Shown: one piece after another, positions 44,101-53,346 of the stretch | How positions within the stretch are numbered: position 1 is the stretch's first letter | Layout of the letters: each line of letters starts with the position of its first letter | Assembly: GCF_020667895.1 (NCBI RefSeq) | Contig: NZ_JAFMPS010000007.1 | Coordinates: 100,132-164,131 of the forward strand | Reading direction: 5' to 3' | Source of the DNA: Alcanivorax sp. 1008 | GTDB taxonomy: Bacteria > Pseudomonadota > Gammaproteobacteria > Pseudomonadales > Alcanivoracaceae | DNA: 64,000 bases | Position numbers and translations under genes: made by a program | The notes under the pieces: model-generated | The model's database searches: none | Told to the model about the DNA's origin: nothing | What the model saw: the letters and a program-made list of their open reading frames with translations, nothing else

Positions 44101-45870
44101 ATGCACAATGATCTGATGTCTTTATCCTCCGGCATTATCAGCCAGCGTCGAGTGCTGCTGGTCCTGATCCTGCTTGGTTTGTTTATGGTCGGTTGCCGCG
44201 CAGACATGAACGATGCGACGCCTGTGCCGCCGGCGGTACCCTTTGTTGATGCTGATAAAGACGGCGTTGGCGATGACGTGGACAACTGTCCTGCGCGGGC
44301 CAACGCCGAGCAGGGTGATCAGGACGCTGACGGTATCGGTGATGTCTGTGACGACGATATTGATGGTGATGGCGTAGATAACGACACAGACAACTGCGTG
44401 CGTGTCGTCAATCCCGATCAGGCAGATACGGATGCTGATGGTATTGGCGACGCCTGCTTCGCTGGCACCGATAATGACGCAGATGGCATCGATGACGGCA
44501 TCGACAACTGTCCTCTTCTGTTTAACCCAGACCAGTCGGATGCCGACAATGATGGGGTTGGTGATGCCTGCGATCCGGATAGCGATGGCGATGGCATCGA
44601 CAATGGCACCGACAACTGCATCAGCGTGGCCAACTTTAACCAGCAGGATAGCGATAATGATGGCATTGGTGACGCCTGCGATAGTGATCTGGACGGTGAT
44701 GGCATCGGTAATGAAGCGGATAACTGTCCTGCGGTTTCAAATCCCCTGCAGCAGGATGTGGATGGAGATGGCATTGGCGATGCCTGCGACCCGGATCTGG
44801 ATGGCGACAGCATTGCCAATGACGTCGACAACTGCCCCATGAGCGGCAATATCGATCAGCAGGATAGTGATATTGATGGTATTGGTGATGCCTGTGATAG
44901 CGACATCGATGGCGATGGTGTCGATAATGATTCTGACAACTGTCCATTGGTGGTTAATTCGGATCAGGCTGCTACCAATGGTTCAGGAGTTGGGGATGCA
45001 TGTTTTATCGGTGTTGATACAGACCTGGACGGTATTGATGACGGCGCGGATAACTGCCCGTTGATTAGTAACGCTGACCAGCAGGATGTGGATGGCGATA
45101 GTATTGGCGACGCCTGCGATAGTGATCGTGACGGTGATGGGGTTGATGATAGTGGTGATAACTGCCCCAACGTCAGCAATGAAGCGCAGACTGACACCGA
45201 TGCCGACAGCGTAGGCGATGCTTGTGATGTGGATAGTGACGGTGATGGTATTAGCGATGCGGTAGATAACTGCCCACTGGTAGCCAATGCTGATCAGGCG
45301 GACGTGGACGGTGATGGTGTCGGTGATGTTTGTGATACCGCTTTTAGCTGCACTGCTAGCAGCTCTTATCCACCGCTATTGGCCATTAATGGCGCACAGG
45401 TTAGCAGTGGCACCAGCGGTCTGCTGTGTCTGCTTTGCAGTGGCAGTAATTCGCAGCGAGTTATTGATGACGATGGCGCCAACGCCGCGGACCTGACCAC
45501 CGCAGCAACCCTGGCCACACCAGTGGCCTTACTCGGTGGCAGTGTCTATTTCGATGTTACTAGTCCGCTTCCGTTCAGTGGCGACAACCGAGTCGGCTTT
45601 GTACTCAGCGAGCCCGGTTCCTTGCTGTCGCTAGGGTTGCTCGAGGGCACCACCATTAGCCTGTTTCTTGGGGCTACAGAAGTGGAGAAGTTTGAGGGTA
45701 GCAACTTGCTTGATCTGGACCTGCTTGGATTGATGGCGGATCCGTCACCGGCATTTGTAAGCGCCGACACCAGCGCCACCTTTGACCGGGTGCGCATCGA
45801 GTTTTCTTCTCTGGTGGGAGCGTTGTCGACGCTGAATGTGCACGCCAGTTGTGTCGGGCCCACTCCTTGA
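44101..45870 (+). CDS. Lipoprotein with ten thrombospondin type 3 repeats
   Basis: A protein of 589 residues. The signal peptide ends at a lipobox with Cys32 (LGLFMVGC). The start is the ATG at 44101 with AGGGAG upstream. Residues about 45-415 hold ten calcium-binding TSP3 repeats of about 36 residues with the pattern DxDxDGxxD...DNCP...NxxQxDxDxDGIGDxC. Repeat 7 has lost acidic ligands (ATNGSG). A C-terminal domain of about 170 residues ([52 protein letters not shown]) resembles adhesin-associated surface domains but is not named here. Likely a calcium-stiffened surface protein. It converges with the hydrolase gene 9 bases away. Confidence 0.87.
   Translation: MHNDLMSLSSGIISQRRVLLVLILLGLFMVGCRADMNDATPVPPAVPFVDADKDGVGDDVDNCPARANAEQGDQDADGIGDVCDDDIDGDGVDNDTDNCVRVVNPDQADTDADGIGDACFAGTDNDADGIDDGIDNCPLLFNPDQSDADNDGVGDACDPDSDGDGIDNGTDNCISVANFNQQDSDNDGIGDACDSDLDGDGIGNEADNCPAVSNPLQQDVDGDGIGDACDPDLDGDSIANDVDNCPMSGNIDQQDSDIDGIGDACDSDIDGDGVDNDSDNCPLVVNSDQAATNGSGVGDACFIGVDTDLDGIDDGADNCPLISNADQQDVDGDSIGDACDSDRDGDGVDDSGDNCPNVSNEAQTDTDADSVGDACDVDSDGDGISDAVDNCPLVANADQADVDGDGVGDVCDTAFSCTASSSYPPLLAINGAQVSSGTSGLLCLLCSGSNSQRVIDDDGANAADLTTAATLATPVALLGGSVYFDVTSPLPFSGDNRVGFVLSEPGSLLSLGLLEGTTISLFLGATEVEKFEGSNLLDLDLLGLMADPSPAFVSADTSATFDRVRIEFSSLVGALSTLNVHASCVGPTP
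44240..45345 (+). repeat. Tandem coding repeats of about 108 bp (TSP3 array)
   Basis: Ten in-frame units, mostly 108 bases, encode the TSP3 repeats; longer linkers follow units 2 and 7. Units 1 and 6 share a [13 protein letters not shown] ending, and units 2 and 7 share a CF-x-G-x-D-x-D-x-DGIDDG ending, suggesting a duplicated block of five. Confidence 0.85.
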
Positions 45871-45879
45871 AGGAATCAA

Positions 45880-46797
45880 TCAATAGTGCTGGCGTAGCCA
45901 GGCGTTGATCTCTTCGGTGACGTCATCACGGCATAGGTCATTAAGGATTTCATGCCGTGCTCCGACAAACTGTCCGAAGGTCAGGTCGGCAAGGCCAGCC
46001 TTGTGCAATGCTTTGTACAGTGCTGGCATGCCCTTGCCATTACCGCTCATGGGATCGCTGTCACCACCGATCAGCAGCGCCGGTAGCGAGCGCGGCAGTT
46101 TCTTCATACTGGCACGGGCATCAATGGTTGCCATGGCACCGATCAGGTCATGCCACAGCTGAGTGGTGCAGTCATGACCACACCAGGGATCGGCCATATA
46201 TTTGTCTACTTCTGTCGGGTCCCGGCTAAGCCAGTCAAAGGCGGTCCGGCGGTGCGCTATTTTTTTCGCGAAGCTATCAAAGGTCAGGGCGCTGATCAGG
46301 GCACTGGTGCCTTGCACACCGCGTCGCAGGCGCGCCATTTTTACTGGCAGCAGGGCGAGCTTCCATAGCCACGGCGCCTTGTAGTCGCTACCACACAGAA
46401 TCAGACCGTCGAGGGAGCTGCCGTACTGTTGTGCATAGGCCAGCGCAATAAAGCTGCCCATACTGTGTCCGGCAAGCACCAGCGGTAATTTTTCATGACG
46501 CTCGGCAACCGTGTGTTGAAGCTGGGCCACGTCAGTCAGTACCCGCGTCCAGCCTTCCTTATCGGCAAAGTGGCCACGCAACTCGCCATTGGCAACGCTG
46601 GCGCCATGGCCGCGATGATCAGGACAATACAGGTGCCAGCCGGCTGTATTCAGCACTTCGGCTAGCGGAGCGTAGCGGCCACCATGCTCTGCCATACCGT
46701 GTAACCAGATCAGCGCACCCCTTGCTTCACCCTGTGCTGGCCACATATTTACGGCAATTCGATGGCCGTCTTCGGTATTCAGATATTCAAGTGGCAT
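45880..46797 (-). CDS. Alpha/beta hydrolase, monoacylglycerol lipase-like
   Basis: A protein of 305 residues with no signal peptide. Oxyanion region ALIWLHGMAEHGGRY, CPDHRGHGAS, and the nucleophile elbow AGHSMGSF with Ser112. The acid is probably Asp in LLIGGDSDPMSGNG and the base His in GARHEIL. The HGMAEHGGRY and DHRGHGxS motifs are typical of Hydrolase_4 monoacylglycerol lipases and lysophospholipases. The start is the ATG at 46797 (MPLEYLNTEDG); the frame is open 23 codons upstream without support. A cytoplasmic role in releasing fatty acid from monoglycerides fits the lipid theme. Confidence 0.88.
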   Translation of the reverse strand: MPLEYLNTEDGHRIAVNMWPAQGEARGALIWLHGMAEHGGRYAPLAEVLNTAGWHLYCPDHRGHGASVANGELRGHFADKEGWTRVLTDVAQLQHTVAERHEKLPLVLAGHSMGSFIALAYAQQYGSSLDGLILCGSDYKAPWLWKLALLPVKMARLRRGVQGTSALISALTFDSFAKKIAHRRTAFDWLSRDPTEVDKYMADPWCGHDCTTQLWHDLIGAMATIDARASMKKLPRSLPALLIGGDSDPMSGNGKGMPALYKALHKAGLADLTFGQFVGARHEILNDLCRDDVTEEINAWLRQHY

Positions 46798-47122
46798 AAC
46801 CGCGCTCCGTATTGATGGCGCATTGTAGCAGGGCGGCAGATGGGGTAACCCGGCAAAAGCAGCCATATCCGGCTACTGCTTGACCGATCCAGCCCATGTT
46901 GTTGGTGCTACCTTGCTGGCGTAATAGCGCTGCAAGGCAGAATAAATAGGCCGGAAAAAATGTAACTTGTTGATATATATGTTCATTCATGTGGTGAATG
47001 ACGGGTATATCAAATATCAATTTCGATTATGAAAATCCCCGGCCTAAAATGCGCGCCTCTCTGCTGCCGAGCGGTTTTCAGCACGGCCAGATGAGTAACG
47101 CCCTCAACCAAAGGATCAGACC
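46798..47122. other. Divergent hydrolase/aceA intergenic region
   Basis: 325 bases without a gene. It holds an AAGCAGCC...GGCTACTGCTT hairpin (about 46857-46881) and an inverted repeat CATTCA-TGTGG-TGAATG (46984-47000). The latter includes TGAATGACG (46995-47003), also present in the motif upstream of fmdA. A -10-like TAAAAT lies at 47045-47050, about 75 bases before aceA. Regulation of isocitrate lyase probably acts here; the regulator is not identified. Confidence 0.45.
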
Positions 47123-48721
47123 ATGTCATATAGCAAAGACGTAGAGTCGCTCGCCAAGGTCGTCAAGGCCAACAAAACCTGGCAGGCGATCAACCCTGAG
47201 TCCGCCGTACGTATGCGCCTCCAGAATCGTTTTAACACCCATCTGGACATCGCCAAGTACAACGCAAACATCATGCGTGCAGACATGGCTGCCTACGACA
47301 AGGATTCTTCCCAGTACACCCAGTCGCTGGGTTGCTGGCACGGCTTTATCGGTCAGCAGAAGCTGATTTCGATCAAGAAGCACTTCGGTTCCACCAAGCG
47401 TCGCTACCTGTACCTGTCCGGTTGGATGGTAGCTGCGCTGCGCAGCGAGTTCGGCCCGCTGCCGGATCAGTCCATGCACGAGAAGACCACCGTTGCTGAC
47501 CTGATTCGCGAGCTGTACACCTTCCTCAAGCAGGCTGATGCGTGGGAACTGAACCACCTGTTCCGTGACCTGGATGCTGCACGCGCCAAGGGCGACGCCA
47601 AGGCTGAAGCTGAGATCATCAACAAGATCGACAACTTCGAAACTCACGTTGTACCGATCATTGCCGACATCGATGCTGGTTTCGGTAACGCTGAAGCCAC
47701 CTACCTGATGGCCAAGCAGATGATTGAAGCCGGTGCCTGCTGTATCCAGATCGAAAACCAGGTATCTGATGAGAAGCAGTGTGGTCACCAGGACGGTAAA
47801 GTTACCGTTCCGCACGCTGACTTCCTTGCCAAGATCAACGCTGTTCGCTACGCGTTCCTTGAGCTGGGTGTGGACAACGGTGTCATCGTTGCCCGTACTG
47901 ACTCTCTGGGCGCTGGTCTGACCAAGCAGATCGCAGTAACCAATGAGCCGGGCGACCTGGGCGACCAGTACAACAGCTTCCTCGACGGCGACTACATCAG
48001 CAGCGCTGACGACATTCAGAACGGCGACGTAGTCATCAAGGCCAACGGCAAGCTGCTCAAGCCGAAGCGTCTGGCCTCTGGCCTGTTCTGCTTCAAAGAA
48101 GGCAGCGGCATCGACCGTGTTGTTCTCGACTGTATCACCAGCCTGCAAAACGGTGCAGATCTGCTGTGGATCGAAACCGAGAAGCCGCACGTTGGCCAGA
48201 TCGCAGAGATGGTTAACCGCATCCGCGAAGTGGTGCCGGACGCCAAGCTGGTTTACAACAACAGCCCGTCCTTCAACTGGACCCTGAACTTCCGTCAGCA
48301 GGTATTTGATGCCATGCAGAAAGAAGGCAAGGACGTGTCTGCGTACGATCGCGCCAAGCTGATGAGCGCTGATTACGACAACACCGAGCTGGGCATTGAA
48401 GCTGATAAGCGCACCGCATCGTTCCAGCGCGACGCATCCCGTGAAGCAGGTATTTTCCACCACCTGATCACTCTGCCGACCTACCACACTGCCGCTCTGT
48501 CCACTGACAACCTTGCCAAGGGTTACTTCGGTGAAGAAGGCATGCTGGCTTACGTTGCAGGCGTTCAGCGCAAGGAAATCCGTCAGGGCATCGCTACTGT
48601 GAAGCACCAGGACATGGCCGGTTCCAACATCGGTGATGACCACAAAGAGTACTTCGCTGGTGAAGCAGCTCTGAAAGCTGGCGGTAAAGACAACACCATG
48701 GGCCAGTTCGAGAACGTTTAA
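47123..48721 (+). CDS. aceA: Isocitrate lyase
   Basis: Splits isocitrate into succinate and glyoxylate, the entry of the glyoxylate shunt needed for growth on fatty acids, alkanes or acetate. It is 532 residues, the longer subtype known from Pseudomonas-like bacteria rather than the 434-residue E. coli type. The active-site loop is KQCGHQ with Cys220. Other conserved stretches are IADIDAGFGNAEATYLMAKQMIEAGACCIQIENQ (Mg-binding Asp and Glu) and YNNSPSFNWTLNF. The codon choice is more uniform than in its neighbours, as in highly expressed genes. It is single, closed by a strong terminator. Confidence 0.98.
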   Translation: MSYSKDVESLAKVVKANKTWQAINPESAVRMRLQNRFNTHLDIAKYNANIMRADMAAYDKDSSQYTQSLGCWHGFIGQQKLISIKKHFGSTKRRYLYLSGWMVAALRSEFGPLPDQSMHEKTTVADLIRELYTFLKQADAWELNHLFRDLDAARAKGDAKAEAEIINKIDNFETHVVPIIADIDAGFGNAEATYLMAKQMIEAGACCIQIENQVSDEKQCGHQDGKVTVPHADFLAKINAVRYAFLELGVDNGVIVARTDSLGAGLTKQIAVTNEPGDLGDQYNSFLDGDYISSADDIQNGDVVIKANGKLLKPKRLASGLFCFKEGSGIDRVVLDCITSLQNGADLLWIETEKPHVGQIAEMVNRIREVVPDAKLVYNNSPSFNWTLNFRQQVFDAMQKEGKDVSAYDRAKLMSADYDNTELGIEADKRTASFQRDASREAGIFHHLITLPTYHTAALSTDNLAKGYFGEEGMLAYVAGVQRKEIRQGIATVKHQDMAGSNIGDDHKEYFAGEAALKAGGKDNTMGQFENV

Positions 48722-48751
48722 TCTCTCGATAAGGTTTAACGGTGTGAGGAA

Positions 48752-48777
48752 AAGGCGGGGCGCAAGCCCCGCCTTTT
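48752..48777. terminator. Strong terminator between aceA and the response-regulator gene
   Basis: AAGGCGGGGC and GCCCCGCCTT form a perfect 10-bp stem with a GCAA tetraloop. A T run follows on the plus strand and an A run precedes it, so it can end both convergent transcripts. Confidence 0.92.
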
Positions 48778-48799
48778 TTGTTGTTGTTCGGTTTTGGTT

Positions 48800-49705
48800 T
48801 CAGGCGCGTGCCAGATACTTGATAGCCACTGCTGCCGCTGAGGTCCGGTTTTCTACATTCAGTTTGCGGAAGACTTGCTCCAGATGCTTATTCACTGTGC
48901 GCGGGCTTACGTCCAATATCTGGCCTATTTCACGGTTGGTCTTGCCTTTAGCGATCCACAGCAACACGTCAGACTCCCGGCCCGTGAGTTTGAAACGCTC
49001 TTTCAGGACTCCCGTGGCGACGCTGGTTTGCTGGACCTCGTGCAAACGAAGCAGGTACTCCCGGCCGTCCACGATGGTCAAAAACTCCACGGTATGAGGC
49101 TGCGGCAGAAAGTCCAGAGTCAGGCTATGGCCGCTCTCCGGATTATGACCAAGCCACTCGGCAAGTAGCTTGCGGAGCTGATCTGGCTTGCTGTCATAGC
49201 CAGCGATCAGGCGTTGATGCACTTGCGGGGTAGCCCACGAAATTTCGCCATCACGATTGACTGCAAACAGGTTTTGACCGGCAGTATCCAGAGCAGCTCG
49301 GGCGCTACGCGCCAAACGGGCATTAGCCAGGTGTACCTGCATGCGGGCCAGCAGTTCCGTCGGGTTGATGGGCTTTGTGACGTAATCGACGCCACCGGAG
49401 TTTAGGCCCATGACCACGTGCTCAGTGTCGCTCAGACCAGTCATGAATATGATCGGCGTATCAATGAATTGGGGGTTTTCCTTCAAGCGCCGGCAGGTCT
49501 CGAAGCCATCCATGTTGGGCATGATGGCGTCCATTAGCACGATATCCGGGGTAATGTTCTGGCTGATGGTCAGGGCCTGACTGCCCTCCAGCGCCACCAA
49601 AACCGTCATGCCAGCTTCCTCCAGACCGTCGCTGATCATGCGTATTGAGTCGATGGCGTCGTCGACGACCATCACCACTGTCTTGTGCAGCTCAGGAGTG
49701 TTCAT
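48800..49705 (-). CDS. Response regulator with receiver and LuxR-type HTH domains
   Basis: A protein of 301 residues. The receiver domain covers 8-125 with acidic pocket DD15-16, phospho-acceptor Asp59 (VLMDAIMPNMDG) and Lys111 (VTKP). A middle region (about 140-225: LFAVNRDGEISWATPQVHQRL) looks PAS-like. The C-terminal LuxR HTH is at about 233-292 (LTGRESDVLLWIAKGKTNREIGQILDVSPRTVNKHLEQVF). The start codon overlaps the end of the hybrid kinase gene by 14 bases, so the two form one signalling pair. Likely target: the transporter and fmdA promoters, which share a 19-nt motif. That target is inference. Confidence 0.9.
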   Translation of the reverse strand: MNTPELHKTVVMVVDDAIDSIRMISDGLEEAGMTVLVALEGSQALTISQNITPDIVLMDAIMPNMDGFETCRRLKENPQFIDTPIIFMTGLSDTEHVVMGLNSGGVDYVTKPINPTELLARMQVHLANARLARSARAALDTAGQNLFAVNRDGEISWATPQVHQRLIAGYDSKPDQLRKLLAEWLGHNPESGHSLTLDFLPQPHTVEFLTIVDGREYLLRLHEVQQTSVATGVLKERFKLTGRESDVLLWIAKGKTNREIGQILDVSPRTVNKHLEQVFRKLNVENRTSAAAVAIKYLARA

Positions 49706-52700
49706 GGTCGGTTACCTTGATTAGATCGATGATTTTTTCGAATTGAAAGTCGCTTGCCAGCCTAACCATCTCTGCAACAAACACGGGGGAGGCATCGCCG
49801 TTGTGGGCCAATGCATGCAGGGCCTCCAGAAGCCCTTTACGGTGGCCAATGGTGGCCAGTGCTACCAGTGCTACTCGATGTCGGGTAGCTGGTAGTTCCA
49901 ATCCTTCTGAAGTCGTCGCGGGAGAGAGAGCGAGCGGCTCCGGGGTCTTTTCAAAGCGCCACTTCAGAGCCACCAAACGGGCTATATGGTCGAGAAGCAG
50001 GTTCAGCCGCACAGGTTTGATTACATAGCCATTATGCAGGACTGGCGATTCCTCCCGGTTGCGACCCTCGCTGGCATCTGCAGAGACCATCACCACCGGC
50101 AGTAGTGGATGACTGGATCGGATCTGGGAAAGGACTTCCCAGCCGTTGTAACCGGGCATGGAAATATCGAGCAACAGCAGGTCTGGTAGTTCGGCTTCTA
50201 CGATGTCCAGAACTGCCAGTGAATTGCCGGTATCGATTATCTCAAAGCCGAGAGGCGACAACATGGCACGAATAAGCTGGCGGTGCGAAGTCTCGTCGTC
50301 CACCACCATTATTTTGCGGCGTGGGCCTTCATAGCCATAGATACGTTGCGCCGGCGAGGTCATGGATTCTGGTCTTGGTGTATGCAGGCTGGACAGCATC
50401 AGGCTGACGCGGAACGTGCTGCCCTTATCGGGGACGCTCTCTACCGACAGGTCGCCGCCCATTATCTCTGTTAGCAAGCGAGTAATGGTTAGCCCCAGTC
50501 CGGTACCCGCCTGACGTGGTCTGCCGATGCCTGCCGTGACGCGTTCAAAGGGTCGGAAAACACGCTCGATGTTTTCTTGCGCAATACCTTCTCCTGTGTC
50601 TTCGACGATAAACTCTGCCACCTGACTGCGATACTTCAGGGTGAGAGATACGCGACCTCGCTCTGTGTACTTGATTGCGTTGGAAAGCAGGTTAATGAGA
50701 ATCTGGCGCAGCCTTTTTTCATCTGTGTTAACCAGCTCCGGCAAATTACCAATGCAGTGATATTCAAACGACAGACCTTTCTCTTCAGCCTGTAGCCGAA
50801 ACATATGAACCAGTTGTTCCATGAGTAGGCCGATTCGTACCGTATCCCGGTGTAGGTCAAGTCTTCCGGCCTCGATCTTTGAGATATCCAGCAGGCCTTC
50901 AATCAGATCAGCCAAGTATTCTCCACTACGCCGGATGACTCCCAGGGCCTCCTTGCGATTACTTGGAACTGAAGCGTCGTTCTCCATTAACTGGGCATAG
51001 CCCAGAATAGCGTTAAGTGGTGAGCGAAGCTCATGGCTGATACCGGTCAGATAGCGGCTTTTAGCGCCGTTGGCGGCTTCGGCCCGTTCCTTGGCTTGCT
51101 GCAGTGCTTGATCGGTGCGGTCATGGGCGACTATCTCTTCTGTTAGCAGCCGGGTTTGTCGTCGGGATTCCTCCTCCGCTACCACGCGGCTTTCATGCGC
51201 AAGAACGAATAGCCAGCATACGACGCCTGTGATGATGATCAGAACAAAAAACACTTTCCACAGGGTGGCTGACAGGAGCGCAGCCTCAGCAGCCGAAGCG
51301 ACTGGTGTCTTGCCGTAAATCAGGGCAAGCAGCAGACCGGACAGGCCGTTAATCAGGACCAGCAGAGTAAGAAAGTGGCCGATACGTGAGTTGAGACGAG
51401 CAAATGCAGATGCAGGAATAACCAGCCCGAAGAATTTTCGCAGCTGTTCTCTGTAGCCGGCTCCAGGCTTGCAGAAATCACCGCAACGGGCATCCAGAGA
51501 GCAGCACAGCGAACAGATATTACCGGCATAGGCTGGGCAACCGGTGACATCCTCAGGTTCAAACTTGTGTTCACAAATACAGCAAGCGACCAGCTGATTG
51601 TCGGTGGCGATGGGCACGAATGGACGTGCAGTGTAAAAGCGGCCCTTGGTTCGCCAGGCGATTAGTGGAGCAATCACCAAAGCTGCACCCAGAGTAATGA
51701 AGTGAGACAGCGCACCGGGTACAGGACCGAGTACGCCACCATGGCTGGTCATGCCGATGACGGATGCGAGAATCATCGCGCCGACACCCACCGGATTAAT
51801 GTCGTAGAGGTGTGCACGCTTAAATTCAATATGCTTGGGGCTCAGTCCCAGCGGCTTGTTGATAACCAGATCTGCTACCAGAGCACCGACCCAGGCCACG
51901 GCAACAATGCCGTAGTATCCAAGCGTTTCCTCAAGCGCCCGGTAGACTCCCAGCTCCATCACCAGCAGCGCAATGGCAACATTGAAGACCAGCCAGACGA
52001 CTCGGCCGGGGTGGCTATGGGTCAGGCGTGAAAAGAAGTTTGACCACGCGATCGAGCCGGCGTAGGCATTGGTTACGTTGATTTTTAGCTGGCAAATAAT
52101 GACAAAAATACCAGCAACGGCCATTGCTACTTCAGGTCTGGAGGTAATGTAGCCGAAGGCCACCATATACATTCTTGTGGGATCAGAGGCGTCTGCAGCA
52201 GATACACCATGTTTCAGCGCCAGTACGGCAAGGAACGAACCAGCCAGTATTTTTAACGCACCAATAACGATCCAGCCTGGCCCGCCGGCCATCACCGCAG
52301 CCCACCAGTACAGCTTCTTCCCGGGCTTCGGCTCGGGAATAAAGCGAAGGAAATCAACCTGCTCGCCGATCTGCGCCATCAGTGAAAAGACCACTGCTGC
52401 GGCTGCTCCAAAAAGAAGCAGGTCAAAGCTGCCGCCTTGACCAGACTCAATGCCATCGAACTGTGTCCAGTCGGAAATCGACCCTGCATCCAGATAGATG
52501 ATGGCGATAAAGGGAATTAGCTGAAGAATGACCCAGACGGGCTGAGTCCAAAGTTGAAACTTGCTGATAGCCGTTATGCCGTGCGTCACCAGCGGAATGA
52601 TGACTACAGAGCAGATCAGATAGCCAATTACCAAAGGAATATCGAAAAGCAGCTCCAGTGCCATGGCCATAATGGCCGCTTCTATGGCGAAAAAGATAAA

Positions 52701-53078
52701 CGTGAAGGAAGCATAGATCAGCGAGGTGATGGTTGAGCCGATGTAGCCGAAGCCCGCTCCACGGGTTAACAAGTCGATATCTACACCATAGCGAGCGGCG
52801 TAATAGCTGATGGGAATGGCCGTCAGGAAGATGATCAGCGCAACCGCACAAATGGCTGCTACCGCATTATCGAAGCCATAGTGGATGGTGATGGCCCCGC
52901 CAATGGCTTCCAGAGCGAGGAAGGAGATCGCCCCAAGCGCAGTGTTGGCGACCCGACTGGCGGACCAGCGACGAGCGCTCTTTGCTGTAAAGCGCAGGGC
53001 ATAGTCTTCCAGAGTCTGGTTCGCGACCCATTGGTTGTAGTTCCGCCTGACACGGAAAATGCTTTGCCGGGCACTCAT
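49692..53078 (-). CDS. Hybrid histidine kinase with NCS1 permease sensor domain
   Basis: About 1128 residues from the ATG at 53078 (AAAGG upstream); a longer frame lacks support. Order: a permease of the NCS1 nucleobase/allantoin/hydantoin type, about 12 membrane segments (residues 15-490; NYNQWVANQTLEDYALRFT, ITNAYAGSIAWSNFFSRL-like region); a Cys-rich stretch at about 494-540 with at least nine Cys (CCICEHKF, CSLCC, CGDFC) that probably binds metal; two more membrane helices (about 560-650); coiled coil; HisKA with His near 681 (SHELRSPLNAILGYAQLM); HATPase (NLLSNAIKYTERG, DTGEGI, GTGLGLTI); a receiver (LLLLDISMPGYNG, Asp near 969); and a small C-terminal helical domain. It resembles CbrA-type transporter kinases in principle, but with an NCS1 module. 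It is divergent from the urea/amide transporter. Confidence 0.88.
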   Translation of the reverse strand: MSARQSIFRVRRNYNQWVANQTLEDYALRFTAKSARRWSASRVANTALGAISFLALEAIGGAITIHYGFDNAVAAICAVALIIFLTAIPISYYAARYGVDIDLLTRGAGFGYIGSTITSLIYASFTFIFFAIEAAIMAMALELLFDIPLVIGYLICSVVIIPLVTHGITAISKFQLWTQPVWVILQLIPFIAIIYLDAGSISDWTQFDGIESGQGGSFDLLLFGAAAAVVFSLMAQIGEQVDFLRFIPEPKPGKKLYWWAAVMAGGPGWIVIGALKILAGSFLAVLALKHGVSAADASDPTRMYMVAFGYITSRPEVAMAVAGIFVIICQLKINVTNAYAGSIAWSNFFSRLTHSHPGRVVWLVFNVAIALLVMELGVYRALEETLGYYGIVAVAWVGALVADLVINKPLGLSPKHIEFKRAHLYDINPVGVGAMILASVIGMTSHGGVLGPVPGALSHFITLGAALVIAPLIAWRTKGRFYTARPFVPIATDNQLVACCICEHKFEPEDVTGCPAYAGNICSLCCSLDARCGDFCKPGAGYREQLRKFFGLVIPASAFARLNSRIGHFLTLLVLINGLSGLLLALIYGKTPVASAAEAALLSATLWKVFFVLIIITGVVCWLFVLAHESRVVAEEESRRQTRLLTEEIVAHDRTDQALQQAKERAEAANGAKSRYLTGISHELRSPLNAILGYAQLMENDASVPSNRKEALGVIRRSGEYLADLIEGLLDISKIEAGRLDLHRDTVRIGLLMEQLVHMFRLQAEEKGLSFEYHCIGNLPELVNTDEKRLRQILINLLSNAIKYTERGRVSLTLKYRSQVAEFIVEDTGEGIAQENIERVFRPFERVTAGIGRPRQAGTGLGLTITRLLTEIMGGDLSVESVPDKGSTFRVSLMLSSLHTPRPESMTSPAQRIYGYEGPRRKIMVVDDETSHRQLIRAMLSPLGFEIIDTGNSLAVLDIVEAELPDLLLLDISMPGYNGWEVLSQIRSSHPLLPVVMVSADASEGRNREESPVLHNGYVIKPVRLNLLLDHIARLVALKWRFEKTPEPLALSPATTSEGLELPATRHRVALVALATIGHRKGLLEALHALAHNGDASPVFVAEMVRLASDFQFEKIIDLIKVTDHEHS

Positions 53079-53197
53079 GTTGTGACCTTTTGGAGGTTGC
53101 CGTTCCCCTATTTCAATCAAATTCCGTGCCACGCACGCTTTTGTAGCCATAAAGGGGTTTATCCCCAACGGTTTATAGTCCGAAAGCCCTTCAGGCC

Positions 53198-53216
53198 ATG
53201 CGTTAAATGACGTAAG
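53198..53216. promoter_or_regulatory. Candidate operator, copy 1 (kinase/urtA intergenic)
   Basis: ATGCGTTAAATGACGTAAG. It matches the copy upstream of fmdA (58496-58514) at 16 of 19 bases. The shared core reads CGTT-x-AATGACGTA, an imperfect inverted repeat of ACGT half-sites. It is about 130 bases before urtA and about 120 bases before the kinase gene on the other strand. Confidence 0.5.
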
Positions 53217-53346
53217 TCGGTGGAGTGTTTGCCTAATGGGTTAGTCAGTGGCAGCCGGACAGAATTGTTTGCGAGGGCGTACTGCGAAGTGTTGGTGGTG
53301 CGTTGAGCAGAAATCTTCTGACTGGGTATGAACACGAGGACTAACC

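Noticed and set aside
44240..45345. Tandem repeat as a CRISPR array or minisatellite
   Set aside because: Repeats are in frame, encode a clear TSP3 protein motif and have no unique spacers.
47126..48643. Long antisense ORF of 505 codons opposite aceA
   Set aside because: It is a shadow of a strongly codon-biased gene; composition is Val/Leu/Gln-rich without domains, and the plus-strand isocitrate lyase is certain.
53220..53346. Sigma-54 promoter for the urt operon (GG...GC pairs such as GGACAGAATTGTTTGC)
   Set aside because: The GG to GC spacing is 11 or 12 bases instead of 10 in the candidates, and the TGGCAC-like part is poor.
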